Source: Burkholderiaceae bacterium (GTDB taxonomy: Bacteria > Pseudomonadota > Gammaproteobacteria > Burkholderiales > Burkholderiaceae). From it: DNA of 8,695 nt. Under the pieces are notes generated by a model. That model was given only the letters and a program-made list of their open reading frames with translations, ran no database searches and was not told the origin of the DNA. Positions 1 to 7,822 of this stretch are shown in pieces. The DNA lies in NCBI GenBank assembly GCA_025458735.1, contig JALORV010000014.1:1-8695 (forward strand). Direction: 5' to 3'. The translations under genes and the position numbers were made by a program. Each line of letters begins with the position of its first letter. Positions within the stretch are counted from its first letter, which is position 1.

Positions 1-1
1 C

Positions 2-1333
2 ATGATGACCCCCAAAGAAATCGTCCACGAGCTGAACAAGCACATCGTCGGCCAGGACCGCGCCAAGCGCGCGGTGGCCGTTGCCTTGCGCAACCGCTGG
101 CGCCGCCAGCAGGTGCCCGACCCGCTGCGCGCCGAGATCACGCCGAAGAACATCCTGATGATCGGGCCGACCGGCGTCGGCAAGACCGAGATCGCCCGCC
201 GCCTCGCACGCCTGGCCGATGCCCCGTTCATCAAGGTCGAGGCGACCAAGTTCACCGAGGTGGGCTATGTCGGCCGCGACGTCGACACCATCATCCGCGA
301 CCTGGTGGACATCTCGATCAAGCAGACGCGCGATGCGGAGATGAAGAAGGTGATGACGCGGGCGCAGGACGCGGCCGAGGACCGCATCCTCGACGTGCTG
401 GTGCCGCCGGCGCGCGATGCCGGTTTCGCCGCCGGCAGCCGCGACGACCAGGGCGCCACGCGCCAGAAGTTCCGCAAGAAGCTGCGCGAGGGCGAACTCG
501 ACGATCGCGAGATCGACGTCGAGCTCAGCGCCCTGCCGCAGTCGTTCGAGGTGATGGCGCCGCCGGGGATGGAAGAGCTGACCCAGCAGCTCCAGTCGAT
601 GTTCGCCAGCATGGGGCGGGACCGGCGCAAGCCGCGCCGCATGCGGGTGGCCGACGCGATGAAGGCGCTGGCCGACGAGGAGGCCGCGCGGCTGGTCAAC
701 GACGAGGACCTCAAGACGCGCGCGCTGGCCAACGCCGAGGCTAACGGCATCGTCTTCATCGACGAGATCGACAAGGTCGCCTCGCGCTCCGAGCTGCAGG
801 GCGCCGATGTCTCGCGCCAGGGCGTGCAGCGCGACCTGCTGCCGCTGGTCGAGGGCACCACCGTCAACACCAAGTACGGCATGGTCAAGACCGACCACAT
901 CCTGTTCATCGCATCGGGGGCGTTTCATCTGGCGAAGCCGTCGGATCTCATTCCCGAGCTGCAGGGGCGCTTCCCGATCCGCGTCGAGCTGGAGTCGCTG
1001 ACGGTCGACGACTTCGAGCGCATCCTCAAGGCCACCGACGCCAGCCTCACGCAGCAATACCAGGCGCTGCTCGCCACCGACGGCTGTGCGCTCGCGTTCA
1101 CCGACGACGGCATCCATCGCATCGCCGAAATCGCCTACGCGGTCAACGAGAAGACCGAGAACATCGGCGCGCGGCGCCTGTACACGGTGATCGAGAAGCT
1201 GCTGGAAGAAGTCTCGTTCGATGCCGGCAGCGCGGCCGCTGCGACCGCGCCGATCCGCATCGATGCCGCCTACGTGGACGCGCGACTGGCGGACCTCGCC
1301 CGCAACGAGGACCTGGCGCGTTACGTGCTGTAG
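2..1333 (+). CDS. hslU: HslU, ATPase/unfoldase subunit of the HslUV protease
   Basis: This is the AAA+ ATPase that unfolds substrates and threads them into the HslV peptidase in the cytoplasm. The 443-residue product has the usual family length. Visible motifs, in order: the N-terminal TPKEIVHEL segment, Walker A GPTGVGKT (55-62), the pore-loop GYVG (88-91), an intermediate I domain of roughly residues 105-235, Walker B VFIDEID (251-257), a GRF segment with a likely arginine finger (R323), and sensor-2 GARR (389-392). The C-terminal tail ends in LARYVL, the part that docks into HslV in characterised homologues. ATG codons lie at 2 and 5, and the window edge hides any SD sequence or earlier start, so the exact start is open. 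The partner hslV normally lies just upstream and is probably outside the window. Identity is very secure. Confidence 0.97.
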   Translation: MMTPKEIVHELNKHIVGQDRAKRAVAVALRNRWRRQQVPDPLRAEITPKNILMIGPTGVGKTEIARRLARLADAPFIKVEATKFTEVGYVGRDVDTIIRDLVDISIKQTRDAEMKKVMTRAQDAAEDRILDVLVPPARDAGFAAGSRDDQGATRQKFRKKLREGELDDREIDVELSALPQSFEVMAPPGMEELTQQLQSMFASMGRDRRKPRRMRVADAMKALADEEAARLVNDEDLKTRALANAEANGIVFIDEIDKVASRSELQGADVSRQGVQRDLLPLVEGTTVNTKYGMVKTDHILFIASGAFHLAKPSDLIPELQGRFPIRVELESLTVDDFERILKATDASLTQQYQALLATDGCALAFTDDGIHRIAEIAYAVNEKTENIGARRLYTVIEKLLEEVSFDAGSAAAATAPIRIDAAYVDARLADLARNEDLARYVL

Positions 1334-1368
1334 CTGCCGCGCGCGGTAGCGACGGCGCGGGCGCCGTC
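1333..1368 (+). terminator. Tandem GC-rich inverted repeats after hslU, possible terminator
   Basis: Two adjacent inverted repeats follow the hslU stop. The first, 1333-1350, pairs GCTGCCGC with GCGGTAGC, including one G-T pair. The second, 1351-1368, is GACGGCGC-GG-GCGCCGTC, a perfect 8-base repeat that would realistically fold as 7 bp with a 4-base loop. No T-run follows, so this is not a canonical intrinsic terminator. It could protect the 3' end of the hslU mRNA, help Rho-dependent termination, or be chance pairing in GC-rich DNA. Confidence 0.3.
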
Positions 1369-1419
1369 AAGCCGCGCAATTCCCGAGGCGGCCGCGGTCG
1401 CGGCGGTGCGGGCTGCTCC

Positions 1420-1425
1420 TATACT
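1420..1425 (+). promoter_or_regulatory. Candidate sigma-70 -10 box for the transport operon
   Basis: TATACT matches the -10 consensus at five of six positions and is one of the few AT-rich spots in a very GC-rich gap. Transcription would start near 1432, giving a leader of about 36 bases before the ATG at 1468. No recognisable -35 hexamer lies 16-18 bases upstream (the region reads about GGTCGCGG), and there is no TGn extension, so an activator would probably be needed. It is the only promoter-like site I see for the operon. Confidence 0.35.
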
Positions 1426-1435
1426 GCCGGCCATC

Positions 1436-1467
1436 GCCGGGCGGTGCCCGGCTCTGTCGCGGGCACC
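1436..1467 (+). promoter_or_regulatory. Two overlapping, mutually exclusive hairpins in the operon leader
   Basis: Hairpin A pairs GCCGGGC (1436-1442) with GCCCGGC (1446-1452) across a 3-base loop. Hairpin B pairs GGTGCCCG (1443-1450) with CGGGCACC (1460-1467), a perfect 8 bp stem with a 9-base loop that ends directly against the ATG at 1468. Both need bases 1446-1450, so they cannot form together. B would hide the ribosome-binding region and A would free it. No SD sequence is obvious here. Whether this regulates anything is inference, since such pairings also arise by chance in GC-rich DNA. Confidence 0.3.
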
Positions 1468-2541
1468 ATGAATCTGCTTTTCTTCGCGCTCGGTCTGGCG
1501 GCACTGGTCGGCGGCGCCTCGCTGCTGGTGCGCGGCGCTTCCCGGCTGGCGCTGTCGTTCGGCATCTCGCCGCTGGTGGTCGGGCTGACGATCGTCGCCT
1601 TCGGCACCAGTGCACCGGAGCTCGCCGTGTCGGTCGGTGCCGCGCTCGACGGGAAGACCGACATTGCGGTCGGCAACGTGGTCGGCAGCAACATCTTCAA
1701 CGTGCTGTTCATCCTCGGCATTTCGGCAGTCATCGCGCCGCTGGTCGTGCATGTGCAGCTGATCCGGCAGGAAGTGCCGGTGATGATCGGCGCCTCGCTG
1801 CTGCTGGTCGCCATGGCCGTCGACGGCGGCATCAGCCGGCTCGATGCCGCCCTGCTGCTGGGGTTGCTGGTTGCCTACACGGTTTACCTGGTGGTGCAGT
1901 CGCGACGACAGTCACGCGCGACCGCCGAGGAGTTCGAGCGCGAGATGCCGCCGGCAGACGGCTGGGATCGCCACTGGGCGGTGCAGCTGGGACTCGTGGT
2001 CGCCGGGCTCATCCTGCTGGTTCTCGGATCCGAGTGGCTGGTCACCGCGGCCGTCGCCTTCGCGCGGGCGCTCGGCGTTTCCGACGTGGTCATCGGCCTG
2101 ACGATCGTCGCGGCCGGTACCTCGATGCCCGAGGTGGCCACGTCGATCGCCGCTTCGCTCAAGGGGGAGCGCGACATCGCGGTCGGCAACGTCATCGGCA
2201 GCAACACCTTCAACATTCTCGGCTGCCTCGGCCTGTCGGGGCTGGTGTCGGCCAAGGGGCTGCCGGTCGATCCGGCGCTGATCGCGTTCGATCTGTGGGT
2301 GATGCTGGCGGTCGCCTTTGCCTGCCTGCCGGTGCTGTTCACAGGCCGCGAGATCGCGCGCTGGGAAGGCGCCCTGTTCCTGCTCTACTACGCAGCCTAT
2401 GCCGCCTTTCTGATCCTGGCGGCGACTGATCACGCAGCGCTGCCGCGCTACTCCGCCGTCATGCAGTTCTTCGTCATTCCGCTGACCGTGATCACGCTGC
2501 TGGTGGTGATGATCGGCGATCACCGCCGTCGCCGGCGATGA
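1468..2541 (+). CDS. CaCA-family calcium (sodium)/proton-type antiporter
   Basis: This is an inner-membrane Ca2+:cation antiporter of the CaCA superfamily (YrbG-like), expected to export Ca2+ in exchange for H+ or Na+. The 357-residue product has the two inverted alpha-repeats that define the family. Repeat 1 (about 38-80) carries GTSAPEL with E51 and GNVVGSNIFN. Repeat 2 (about 208-250) carries GTSMPEV with E222 and GNVIGSNTFN. The two glutamates are the expected ion-binding residues. About ten hydrophobic segments are visible, with a charged cytoplasmic-type loop at about 145-170. I chose ATG 1468 because MNLLFFALGL begins the first membrane helix; an in-frame GTG at 1444 would add eight unremarkable residues. 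No strong SD sequence precedes either start. The stop overlaps the mrpA' start as ATGA (2538-2541), which indicates co-transcription and coupling with the Mrp genes. Substrate specificity cannot be read from the sequence. Confidence 0.93.
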   Translation: MNLLFFALGLAALVGGASLLVRGASRLALSFGISPLVVGLTIVAFGTSAPELAVSVGAALDGKTDIAVGNVVGSNIFNVLFILGISAVIAPLVVHVQLIRQEVPVMIGASLLLVAMAVDGGISRLDAALLLGLLVAYTVYLVVQSRRQSRATAEEFEREMPPADGWDRHWAVQLGLVVAGLILLVLGSEWLVTAAVAFARALGVSDVVIGLTIVAAGTSMPEVATSIAASLKGERDIAVGNVIGSNTFNILGCLGLSGLVSAKGLPVDPALIAFDLWVMLAVAFACLPVLFTGREIARWEGALFLLYYAAYAAFLILAATDHAALPRYSAVMQFFVIPLTVITLLVVMIGDHRRRRR

Positions 2542-5321
2542 CGCTGCTGCTGCTGGCCATCGGTCCGCTGCTGGGCGCGGCGCTGCTGGGCTGGGTGCCC
2601 AACGCCCATCGCCGGCTGGCGGCCTGGATCGCCGCGGCTGCGGCCCTCGGCGGCGTAGCGGGCGCGCTGGCGCTGGCGCCGGCGGTGTTCGCCGGCGAGG
2701 TGCTGCACTGGTCAGTGCCGTGGCTGCCGGTGCTCGGCCTCGACTTCGGCCTGCGCATGGACGGGCTGGCGTGGCTGTTCTGCCTGCTGATCTGCGGCAT
2801 CGGTGCGCTGATCGTGCTCTACGCGGCCTATTACCTGAGCCACGATGACCCGGCCGCGCGCTTCTTCCAGTTCCTGCTGCTGTTCATGGGCGCGATGCTG
2901 GGCCTGGTGCTGGCCGACAACCTGCTGCTGATGGTCGTCTTCTGGGAAGCGACCAGCCTGTCGTCGTTCCTGCTGATCGGCTACTGGCACCGGCGCGAGG
3001 ATGCGCGACAGGGCGCGCGCATGGCGCTCACCATCACCGGCGCCGGCGGACTGGCGCTGCTCGGCGGCGTGCTGCTGATCGGCGAGGCGGCCGGCAGCTA
3101 CCGGCTCGATGAGGTGCTGGCTGCCGGCGCAGCGGTGCGCGCCAGCCCGCTTTACCTGCCGGCGCTGGCGCTGGTGCTGCTCGGTGCCTTCACCAAGAGC
3201 GCGCAGTTCCCGTTTCACTTCTGGCTGCCGCACGCGATGGCCGCGCCGACGCCGGTGTCGGCCTATCTGCACTCGGCCACGATGGTCAAGGCTGGCGTCT
3301 TCCTGCTGGCGCGCTTCTATCCGGTACTGGGCCATACCGATGCCTGGTTCTGGACCGTCAGCCTGACCGGCCTGACGACGCTGGTGATCGGCGCCTACCT
3401 CGCGGTCTTCCAGCACGATCTCAAGGGCCTGCTGGCCTACTCGACCATCAGTCACCTTGGCTTGATCACGCTGCTGTTCGGTCTCGACGAGCCGCTCGCC
3501 GTGGTGGCGGGCGTGTTTCACCTGATCAATCACGCCACCTTCAAGGCGTCGCTGTTCATGGCGGCCGGCATCATCGACCACGAAACCGGCACGCGCGACA
3601 TGCGGCGTCTCAACGGCCTGCTCAGGTACATGCCTTGGACCGCGGCGCTCGCCATGGTTGCCAGCGCCGCCATGGCCGGCGTGCCGCTCGCCAATGGCTT
3701 CCTGTCGAAGGAGATGTTCTTCGGCGTCGCAGTCGCGCGCCAGGGCCCGGGGCTGATGAACTGGGTGCTGCCGATCGGCGCCACCGTGGCAGGCGTGTTC
3801 AGCGTGGCCTACAGCGCCCGCTTCATCCACGACGTGTTCTTCAACGGCGAGCCGGTCGGACTCGAGCGCACGCCGCACGAGCCGCCGCGTTTCATGCGGG
3901 TGCCGGTGGAGATCCTCGTGGTGGTCTGCCTCGCGGTCGGCATCGTGCCGGCGCTGACGATCGGGCCGCTGCTAGCGGTGGCGGCGGCCGCCGCGCTGCA
4001 GGCGCCGCTGCCGGAGTACAGCCTGGCGTTGTGGCATGGCCTGAACCTGCCACTGCTGATGTCGGTCATCGCGCTGGTGGGCGGGGCGCTGCTCTACTTC
4101 GGCCTGCAGCGTTTCGTCAACCTGCATCGCGTGACGCGCCTGGCGCGCGGCGGTCGTGAACTGTTCGTGGCCGCCGTCGAGCGCGGCATCGGCGGTGCCC
4201 GCTGGCTGACGCTGGCGCTGCAAAACGGCAGCCTGCAACGCTACCTATCGCTGCTGGTCGTGATGGCACTGCTGGCCGGTGCGCTGCCGCTGCTGCGCGG
4301 CGGCGAACTCGGGTCGTGGCCGGCCGCTGGAGTTTTCGTGCCGGGTTTCGCAGCCATCCTGGCTGCCGGCATGGTGCTCGCGGTCGCCACGGCGGTGGAG
4401 TACCGGCGGCGCCTGGTTGCGATCCTGCTGCTCGGTGCCGTGGGGCTGGTGGTGGCCTGGGTCTTCGTCGTCCTGTCGGCACCGGACCTTGCCCTGACGC
4501 AATTGCTGGTCGAGATGGTCACCGTGGTGCTGATGATGCTGGCGCTGCACTGGTTGCCGCAGGACAGCCCGCCGGAGCCGGCACGGCCGCGCCAGCTGCT
4601 GCACGGGCTGCTGGCCGTCGCCGCTGGCGCCGGCACGGCCGTGCTGCTGCTGCAGGTCCTGGCGCGACCGTTCGACTCGATCTCGACCGCCTTCCTCGCC
4701 GACGCGGTGCCACTCGGCGGCGGCTCGAACGTGGTCAACGTGATCATCGTCGACTTCCGTGCCTTCGACACGCTGGGCGAGATCACGGTGCTCGGCATCG
4801 CCGCACTGATCATTGCCGCCTTGCTGCGTCAGCCGCAGGGCAGGGGGATCGCCGATCGCAGCCTGCGAGAGCGGGCGCCGCTGGCGACCAGTCATCCGCT
4901 GATGCTCGAACTCGGCGCGCGGCTGCTGCTGCCCTTCGCGGTGCTGGTGGCGGTGTTCCTGTTCCTGCGCGGCCACAACCTGCCGGGCGGCGGCTTCATC
5001 GCCGGGCTGGTGCTGGCGATCGGTCTGATCCTGCAGTACGTCGCCAACGGCCAGCTCTGGACCGACGCGCGCCTGCCAAACGACTTCACGCCGTGGATCG
5101 GCGCCGGCCTGCTGATCGCGGGCGTGACCGGCATGGCGAGCTTCCTGCTCGGCAGCCCGTTTCTCACCAGCACCTACGACTATCCGAAGCTGCCGCTGAT
5201 CGGCGCGGTACCGCTGGCCAGCGCCAGTGCGTTCGACCTCGGCGTGTTCCTCACCGTGGTCGGCGGCACCATGGTGATGCTGGCTTCGCTCGGCCGCCTG
5301 CCCGAGGAGCCGCGGCCATGA
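2538..5321 (+). CDS. mrpA: MrpA' (fused MrpA-MrpB), Na+/H+ antiporter large subunit
   Basis: This is the largest subunit of the multi-protein Mrp Na+(K+)/H+ antiporter in the inner membrane. The 927-residue product carries MrpA and MrpB in one chain, as in group 2 mrp operons, and no separate mrpB follows. The NuoL-like proton-translocation module covers roughly residues 60-430: FWEATSLSSFLLIGYW with E137, FTKSAQFPFHFWLPHAM with K220, HSATMVKAG with K251, and HLINHATFKASLF with H328, H332 and K336. These are the charged residues expected in the ion channel. A DUF4040-type segment (VLSAPDLALTQLLVEMVTVV) lies near 645-665. The MrpA C-terminal motif VNVIIVDFRAFDTLGEI lies near 733-749, followed by the MnhB domain from about 790, with RGHNLPGGGF at 811-820. 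The start overlaps the previous stop (ATGA) and has no clear SD sequence, so translation is probably coupled. The stop overlaps another ATG at 5318. Confidence 0.95.
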   Translation: MTLLLLAIGPLLGAALLGWVPNAHRRLAAWIAAAAALGGVAGALALAPAVFAGEVLHWSVPWLPVLGLDFGLRMDGLAWLFCLLICGIGALIVLYAAYYLSHDDPAARFFQFLLLFMGAMLGLVLADNLLLMVVFWEATSLSSFLLIGYWHRREDARQGARMALTITGAGGLALLGGVLLIGEAAGSYRLDEVLAAGAAVRASPLYLPALALVLLGAFTKSAQFPFHFWLPHAMAAPTPVSAYLHSATMVKAGVFLLARFYPVLGHTDAWFWTVSLTGLTTLVIGAYLAVFQHDLKGLLAYSTISHLGLITLLFGLDEPLAVVAGVFHLINHATFKASLFMAAGIIDHETGTRDMRRLNGLLRYMPWTAALAMVASAAMAGVPLANGFLSKEMFFGVAVARQGPGLMNWVLPIGATVAGVFSVAYSARFIHDVFFNGEPVGLERTPHEPPRFMRVPVEILVVVCLAVGIVPALTIGPLLAVAAAAALQAPLPEYSLALWHGLNLPLLMSVIALVGGALLYFGLQRFVNLHRVTRLARGGRELFVAAVERGIGGARWLTLALQNGSLQRYLSLLVVMALLAGALPLLRGGELGSWPAAGVFVPGFAAILAAGMVLAVATAVEYRRRLVAILLLGAVGLVVAWVFVVLSAPDLALTQLLVEMVTVVLMMLALHWLPQDSPPEPARPRQLLHGLLAVAAGAGTAVLLLQVLARPFDSISTAFLADAVPLGGGSNVVNVIIVDFRAFDTLGEITVLGIAALIIAALLRQPQGRGIADRSLRERAPLATSHPLMLELGARLLLPFAVLVAVFLFLRGHNLPGGGFIAGLVLAIGLILQYVANGQLWTDARLPNDFTPWIGAGLLIAGVTGMASFLLGSPFLTSTYDYPKLPLIGAVPLASASAFDLGVFLTVVGGTMVMLASLGRLPEEPRP
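5304..5309 (+). promoter_or_regulatory. SD-like GAGGAG ahead of the ATG at 5318
   Basis: GAGGAG lies 8 bases before the ATG at 5318, a good SD match at good spacing, inside the end of mrpA'. It also encodes the Glu-Glu of the MrpA' tail (EEPRP), so it could be coincidental. If functional, it directs ribosomes to the 10-codon micro-ORF rather than to mrpC, which starts 41 bases downstream. Confidence 0.4.
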
Positions 5322-5350
5322 CGCAGCGCGCGCCGGAGCGGGGATCCTGA
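5318..5350 (+). CDS. 10-codon micro-ORF bridging mrpA' and mrpC
   Basis: This tiny frame encodes MTQRAPERGS. Its ATG overlaps the mrpA' stop (ATGA, 5318-5321) and its TGA overlaps the mrpC start (TGATG, 5348-5352), so it fills the spacer exactly. An SD-like GAGGAG sits 8 bases before its start, and a GGAG inside it (5335-5338) may serve mrpC. The peptide has no recognisable function and is unlike any Mrp domain. Its plausible role is as a translation relay that carries terminating ribosomes to mrpC. It may be non-functional, since short open frames are common in GC-rich DNA. Confidence 0.35.
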   Translation: MTQRAPERGS

Positions 5351-5703
5351 TGGCGTACTGGCTCGCAGCCTTCGTGGGCGTGCTGATGGCGGCCGGCGTG
5401 TACCTGCTGCTGCGGGCGCGCACCTTCGACGTCGTGCTGGGCCTGACGCTGGTGTCCTATGCCGTCAACGTCTTCATCTTCCTGACGGGCAGGCTGGCTT
5501 ACGGCAGGCTGCCGATCATCGATGCGCGCGCGCCGACGCTCGCCAACTACGCGGACCCGCTGCCGCAGGCGCTGGTGCTGACGGCGATCGTCATCAGCTT
5601 CGCGATGACCGCGGTGCTGCTGGTGATCGCGCTGCGATCGCGCGCCGAAGCGGGCAGCGACCACGTCGATGCTGCCGATGCGCGCGCGGAGGAAAGCCGG
5701 TGA
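5350..5703 (+). CDS. mrpC: MrpC, NuoK-like subunit of the Mrp antiporter
   Basis: This 117-residue membrane subunit of the Mrp complex is homologous to NuoK of respiratory complex I. Three hydrophobic helices are visible, at about 3-22, 27-47 and 73-96. Family motifs are GVYLLLRARTFDVVLGLTLV with SYAVNVFIF in the first half, and DPLPQALVLTAIVISFA at about 69-85, the most conserved stretch of MrpC proteins. The hydrophilic, acidic tail (about 97-117) is not conserved. The start at 5350 fits the beginning of helix 1 and has GGAG 11 bases upstream. Its stop overlaps the mrpD start as GTGA (5700-5703). Identity is secure. Confidence 0.94.
   Translation: MAYWLAAFVGVLMAAGVYLLLRARTFDVVLGLTLVSYAVNVFIFLTGRLAYGRLPIIDARAPTLANYADPLPQALVLTAIVISFAMTAVLLVIALRSRAEAGSDHVDAADARAEESR
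5688..5692 (+). promoter_or_regulatory. SD sequence that fixes the GTG start of mrpD
   Basis: GGAGG, followed by AAAGCCG, lies 7 bases before the GTG at 5700. It is one of the strongest SD sequences in the window and supports the non-ATG start. It sits inside the last codons of mrpC, so mrpD can be reached both by re-initiation at GTGA and by direct ribosome binding. Confidence 0.7.
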
Positions 5704-7274
5704 CCGGCGGCTCGCACTGGATCGTCGCGCCGATCGTGCTGCCGTTGATGGCGGGCGCGCTGGTGCTGCTGGCCGAGCGCCGCTCGCCGCCCATCGCCAC
5801 CGCCATCTCGGTGGTGGCGACGCTGGCCCAGCTGGCGGTGGCGGTGGTCCTGCTGGTCGCGGCAAGCGACGGCACCGTGTCGGCCTACCTGCTCGGCAAC
5901 TGGCGGGCGCCGGTGGGCATCGCGCTCGCGCTCGACCGGCTGGCGGCGCTGATGCTGGTCGTCACCACGCTGATCGCGGTGGCGAGCGTCCTGTACGCCT
6001 GCGGGCGCGGACCGCACGGCCGGCACGATCAGCAGGGCGCTCACTTCCATGCACTGTTCCAGTTCCAGCTGATGGGTCTCGCCGGCGCGTTCCTGACGGC
6101 CGATCTGTTCAACCTGTTCGTCTTCTTCGAGGTGCTGCTGATCGCGTCCTACGGGCTGCTGCTGCACGGCGGCGGCGAGCGGCGGCTGCGCGCCTCGGTG
6201 CACTACGTCGCCTTCAACCTCGCGGGCTCGGCACTGTTCCTGATCGCCGTCGCAACGCTGTACGGACTGACCGGCACGCTCAACCTGGCCGACCTCGCGC
6301 AGCGCGTGCGCGAACTGCCGGCCGCAGACGCCGCGCCCGCGCAGGCGGCCGCGCTGCTGCTGCTGGTGGTCTTCGGCGTCAAGGCCGCCATCTTGCCGCT
6401 GTACTTCTGGCTGCCCGACACCTACCGCGCCGCGGCGGCGCCGGTCGCTGCGCTGTTCGTCGTGATGACCAAGGTCGGCGTGTACTGCATCGCGCGCGTG
6501 ACGACACTGGTGTTCGGCAGCGACGCCGGCGCGCTGTCGGGCATCGCCGCGCCGTGGCTGGCGCTGCTTGCGCTCGGCACGCTGGTGCTGGCCGCCTTCG
6601 GTGCGCTGGCGGCCCGCCATCTGCGGCGGCTGATGGCCTACCTGGTGCTGTTTTCGGCGGGAATTCTGCTGCTGGCGGTCGGCCTCGGCACGGCGGGAAC
6701 GCTGACTGCGGGACTGTTCTACCTGGTGCACAGCAGCCTGGTGGCGGCCGCGCTGTTCCTGCTGGTCGATGCCATCGCGGCCTCGCGCGGCGAGGCCGAC
6801 GACGAAGCCGTGCCGGCGCCGCTGGACTCGCCGGTCGGCTGGGGCTGCCTCTACTTCGTGCTGGCCGCGGCCGTCGCGGGCCTGCCGCCCTGGGGAGGCT
6901 TTGTCGGCAAGGCGATGCTGCTGTCGTCGAGCCGCGAGGCGGCCATGGCGCCCTGGATCTGGGGACTGCTGCTGGCATCGAGCCTGGGAGTCATCCTCGC
7001 GCTCGCGCGCGCAGGCTCGACGGTGTTCTGGAAAGCCACCGCTGCCAACGCGGTGCAGGCCGCCGCCGGATGCAGCACGCCGCCGGAACGCGGTGCGCTG
7101 GCATTGCTGGTCGCCGCCGTCGTGGCGGTGATGCTCGGCGCCGGGCCGCTGGCCCGCTATGCCGAAGCGACCGCCGCGCAGCTGCTGCGCCCGGCCGGCT
7201 ACATCGATGCCGTGCTGGGCGCGCAGCCGGCACCGCCCGCCTGGACGCCGCGCGTCGGCATGGAAAAACCATGA
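5700..7274 (+). CDS. mrpD: MrpD, ion-translocating subunit of the Mrp antiporter
   Basis: This is the second NuoL/M/N-like antiporter subunit of the Mrp complex, an inner-membrane protein of 524 residues, which is normal for MrpD. The proton-antiporter module spans roughly 80-430. Key residues are E144 in LFVFFEVLLIASYG, K228 in FGVKAAILPLYFWLPD, and K258 in MTKVGVYCIAR. The TM5 glutamate and TM7 lysine are the pair expected for proton pumping. HSSLVAAALFL near 344 replaces the His-x(3)-Lys arrangement seen in MrpA; I believe this is usual for MrpD of this type. Later segments include LPPWGGFVGKAMLL. Translation starts at GTG 5700 with a strong SD sequence, overlapping mrpC by 4 bases, and the stop overlaps the mrpE start as ATGA. 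Identity is secure. Confidence 0.95.
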   Translation: MTGGSHWIVAPIVLPLMAGALVLLAERRSPPIATAISVVATLAQLAVAVVLLVAASDGTVSAYLLGNWRAPVGIALALDRLAALMLVVTTLIAVASVLYACGRGPHGRHDQQGAHFHALFQFQLMGLAGAFLTADLFNLFVFFEVLLIASYGLLLHGGGERRLRASVHYVAFNLAGSALFLIAVATLYGLTGTLNLADLAQRVRELPAADAAPAQAAALLLLVVFGVKAAILPLYFWLPDTYRAAAAPVAALFVVMTKVGVYCIARVTTLVFGSDAGALSGIAAPWLALLALGTLVLAAFGALAARHLRRLMAYLVLFSAGILLLAVGLGTAGTLTAGLFYLVHSSLVAAALFLLVDAIAASRGEADDEAVPAPLDSPVGWGCLYFVLAAAVAGLPPWGGFVGKAMLLSSSREAAMAPWIWGLLLASSLGVILALARAGSTVFWKATAANAVQAAAGCSTPPERGALALLVAAVVAVMLGAGPLARYAEATAAQLLRPAGYIDAVLGAQPAPPAWTPRVGMEKP

Positions 7275-7822
7275 TGCGCCGCCTGCTGCCCGCACCGCTG
7301 ATGTCCTGCGCATTGCTCGCAGCCTGGCTGCTGCTCAATGGCACGCTGGCGCTCGGCCACATCCTGCTGGGCGCGGTGCTGGCGCTCGCGATTCCCTGGT
7401 GGACGGAGCGGCTGCGGCCCGAGCGACCGCGACTGCGCAGCCTCCTCGGCGTCGCCCGGCTGGCGCTGGTGGTGCTGTTCGACATCGTGGCCTCGGCCGC
7501 CGTGGTGGCGCGGCAGATCCTCGGGCCCGAAGCGCGCGTGAAGTCGACCTTCGTGCAGGTGCCGCTGACGATCCGCGATCCGCACGGCATCGCGACGCTG
7601 GCCAGCATCATCACCATGACGCCGGGAACGCTGTCGGCGGACCTCAGCGACGACCGGCGCTTCCTGCTGGTGCACGCGCTGCACTCCGACGATCCGGAGG
7701 CACTGATCGAAGAAGTGAAGCGTCGTTACGAAGAGCCGCTGCGCGCCATATTCAGCGAAGCGGAGTCGCCGCCCGGGCCGCAGACGGACTCTCGCAAGGC
7801 CGGCCGCGGCGGGGGCCTGTGA
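7271..7822 (+). CDS. mrpE: MrpE, accessory subunit of the Mrp antiporter
   Basis: This is the MrpE/MnhE/PhaE subunit, needed for assembly and function of the Mrp complex in studied systems. The 183-residue product begins with two hydrophobic stretches (about 10-43), has a further helix at about 60-82, and then the conserved soluble part. Motifs are NGTLALGHILLGA, STFVQVPLTIRDPHGIATLA and SIITMTPGTLSADLSDD (TPGTLS at 117-122), followed by HALHSDDPEALIEEVKRRYE. A low-complexity Gly/Arg/Ser tail (about 166-183) lies outside the conserved domain. The start is ATG 7271 (ATGA overlap with mrpD) or ATG 7274. GGA at 7262-7264 could serve either, so the two cannot be separated. The stop overlaps an ATG as TGATG (7820-7824). 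Confidence 0.93.
   Translation: MMRRLLPAPLMSCALLAAWLLLNGTLALGHILLGAVLALAIPWWTERLRPERPRLRSLLGVARLALVVLFDIVASAAVVARQILGPEARVKSTFVQVPLTIRDPHGIATLASIITMTPGTLSADLSDDRRFLLVHALHSDDPEALIEEVKRRYEEPLRAIFSEAESPPGPQTDSRKAGRGGGL

Noticed and set aside
251..264. Possible defect in HslU
   Set aside because: Walker A, pore loop, Walker B, arginine finger, sensor 2 and the C-terminal docking tail are all present at normal spacing, so the gene looks intact.
1444..1467. Upstream GTG start for the CaCA antiporter
   Set aside because: It would add eight non-conserved residues before the first membrane helix, has no SD sequence, and lies in the stem and loop of a strong hairpin. ATG 1468 fits the family better.
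4316..5317. Plus-strand frame leading into the 10-codon micro-ORF
   Set aside because: This is a shadow of mrpA' with low-complexity Arg/Ala/Gly composition. Only the last ten codons, which have their own ATG and SD-like sequence, deserve attention.
4900..5321. A separate mrpB gene
   Set aside because: The MnhB domain is continuous in frame with MrpA with no stop, and no start with an SD sequence stands out. Fused A/B proteins are the known form in group 2 mrp operons.
4245..5423. Minus-strand open frame of 392 codons opposite the end of mrpA'
   Set aside because: Same compositional artefact: rich in Gln, Arg, His and Asp, with no recognisable family, and opposite conserved MrpA/MnhB sequence.
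5669..7270. Long plus-strand frame upstream of mrpE that stays open through all of mrpD
   Set aside because: It is the mrpE frame lacking stops by composition. The upstream part is Arg/Ala/Gly-rich and unlike any protein, while mrpD in the other frame is clearly real. MrpE begins at 7271 or 7274.
5547..7313. Minus-strand open frame of 588 codons opposite mrpC-mrpD
   Set aside because: It lies opposite well-recognised Mrp genes, and its product is Arg/Gln/His-rich low-complexity sequence with no domain, as expected for the antisense frame of GC-rich coding DNA.
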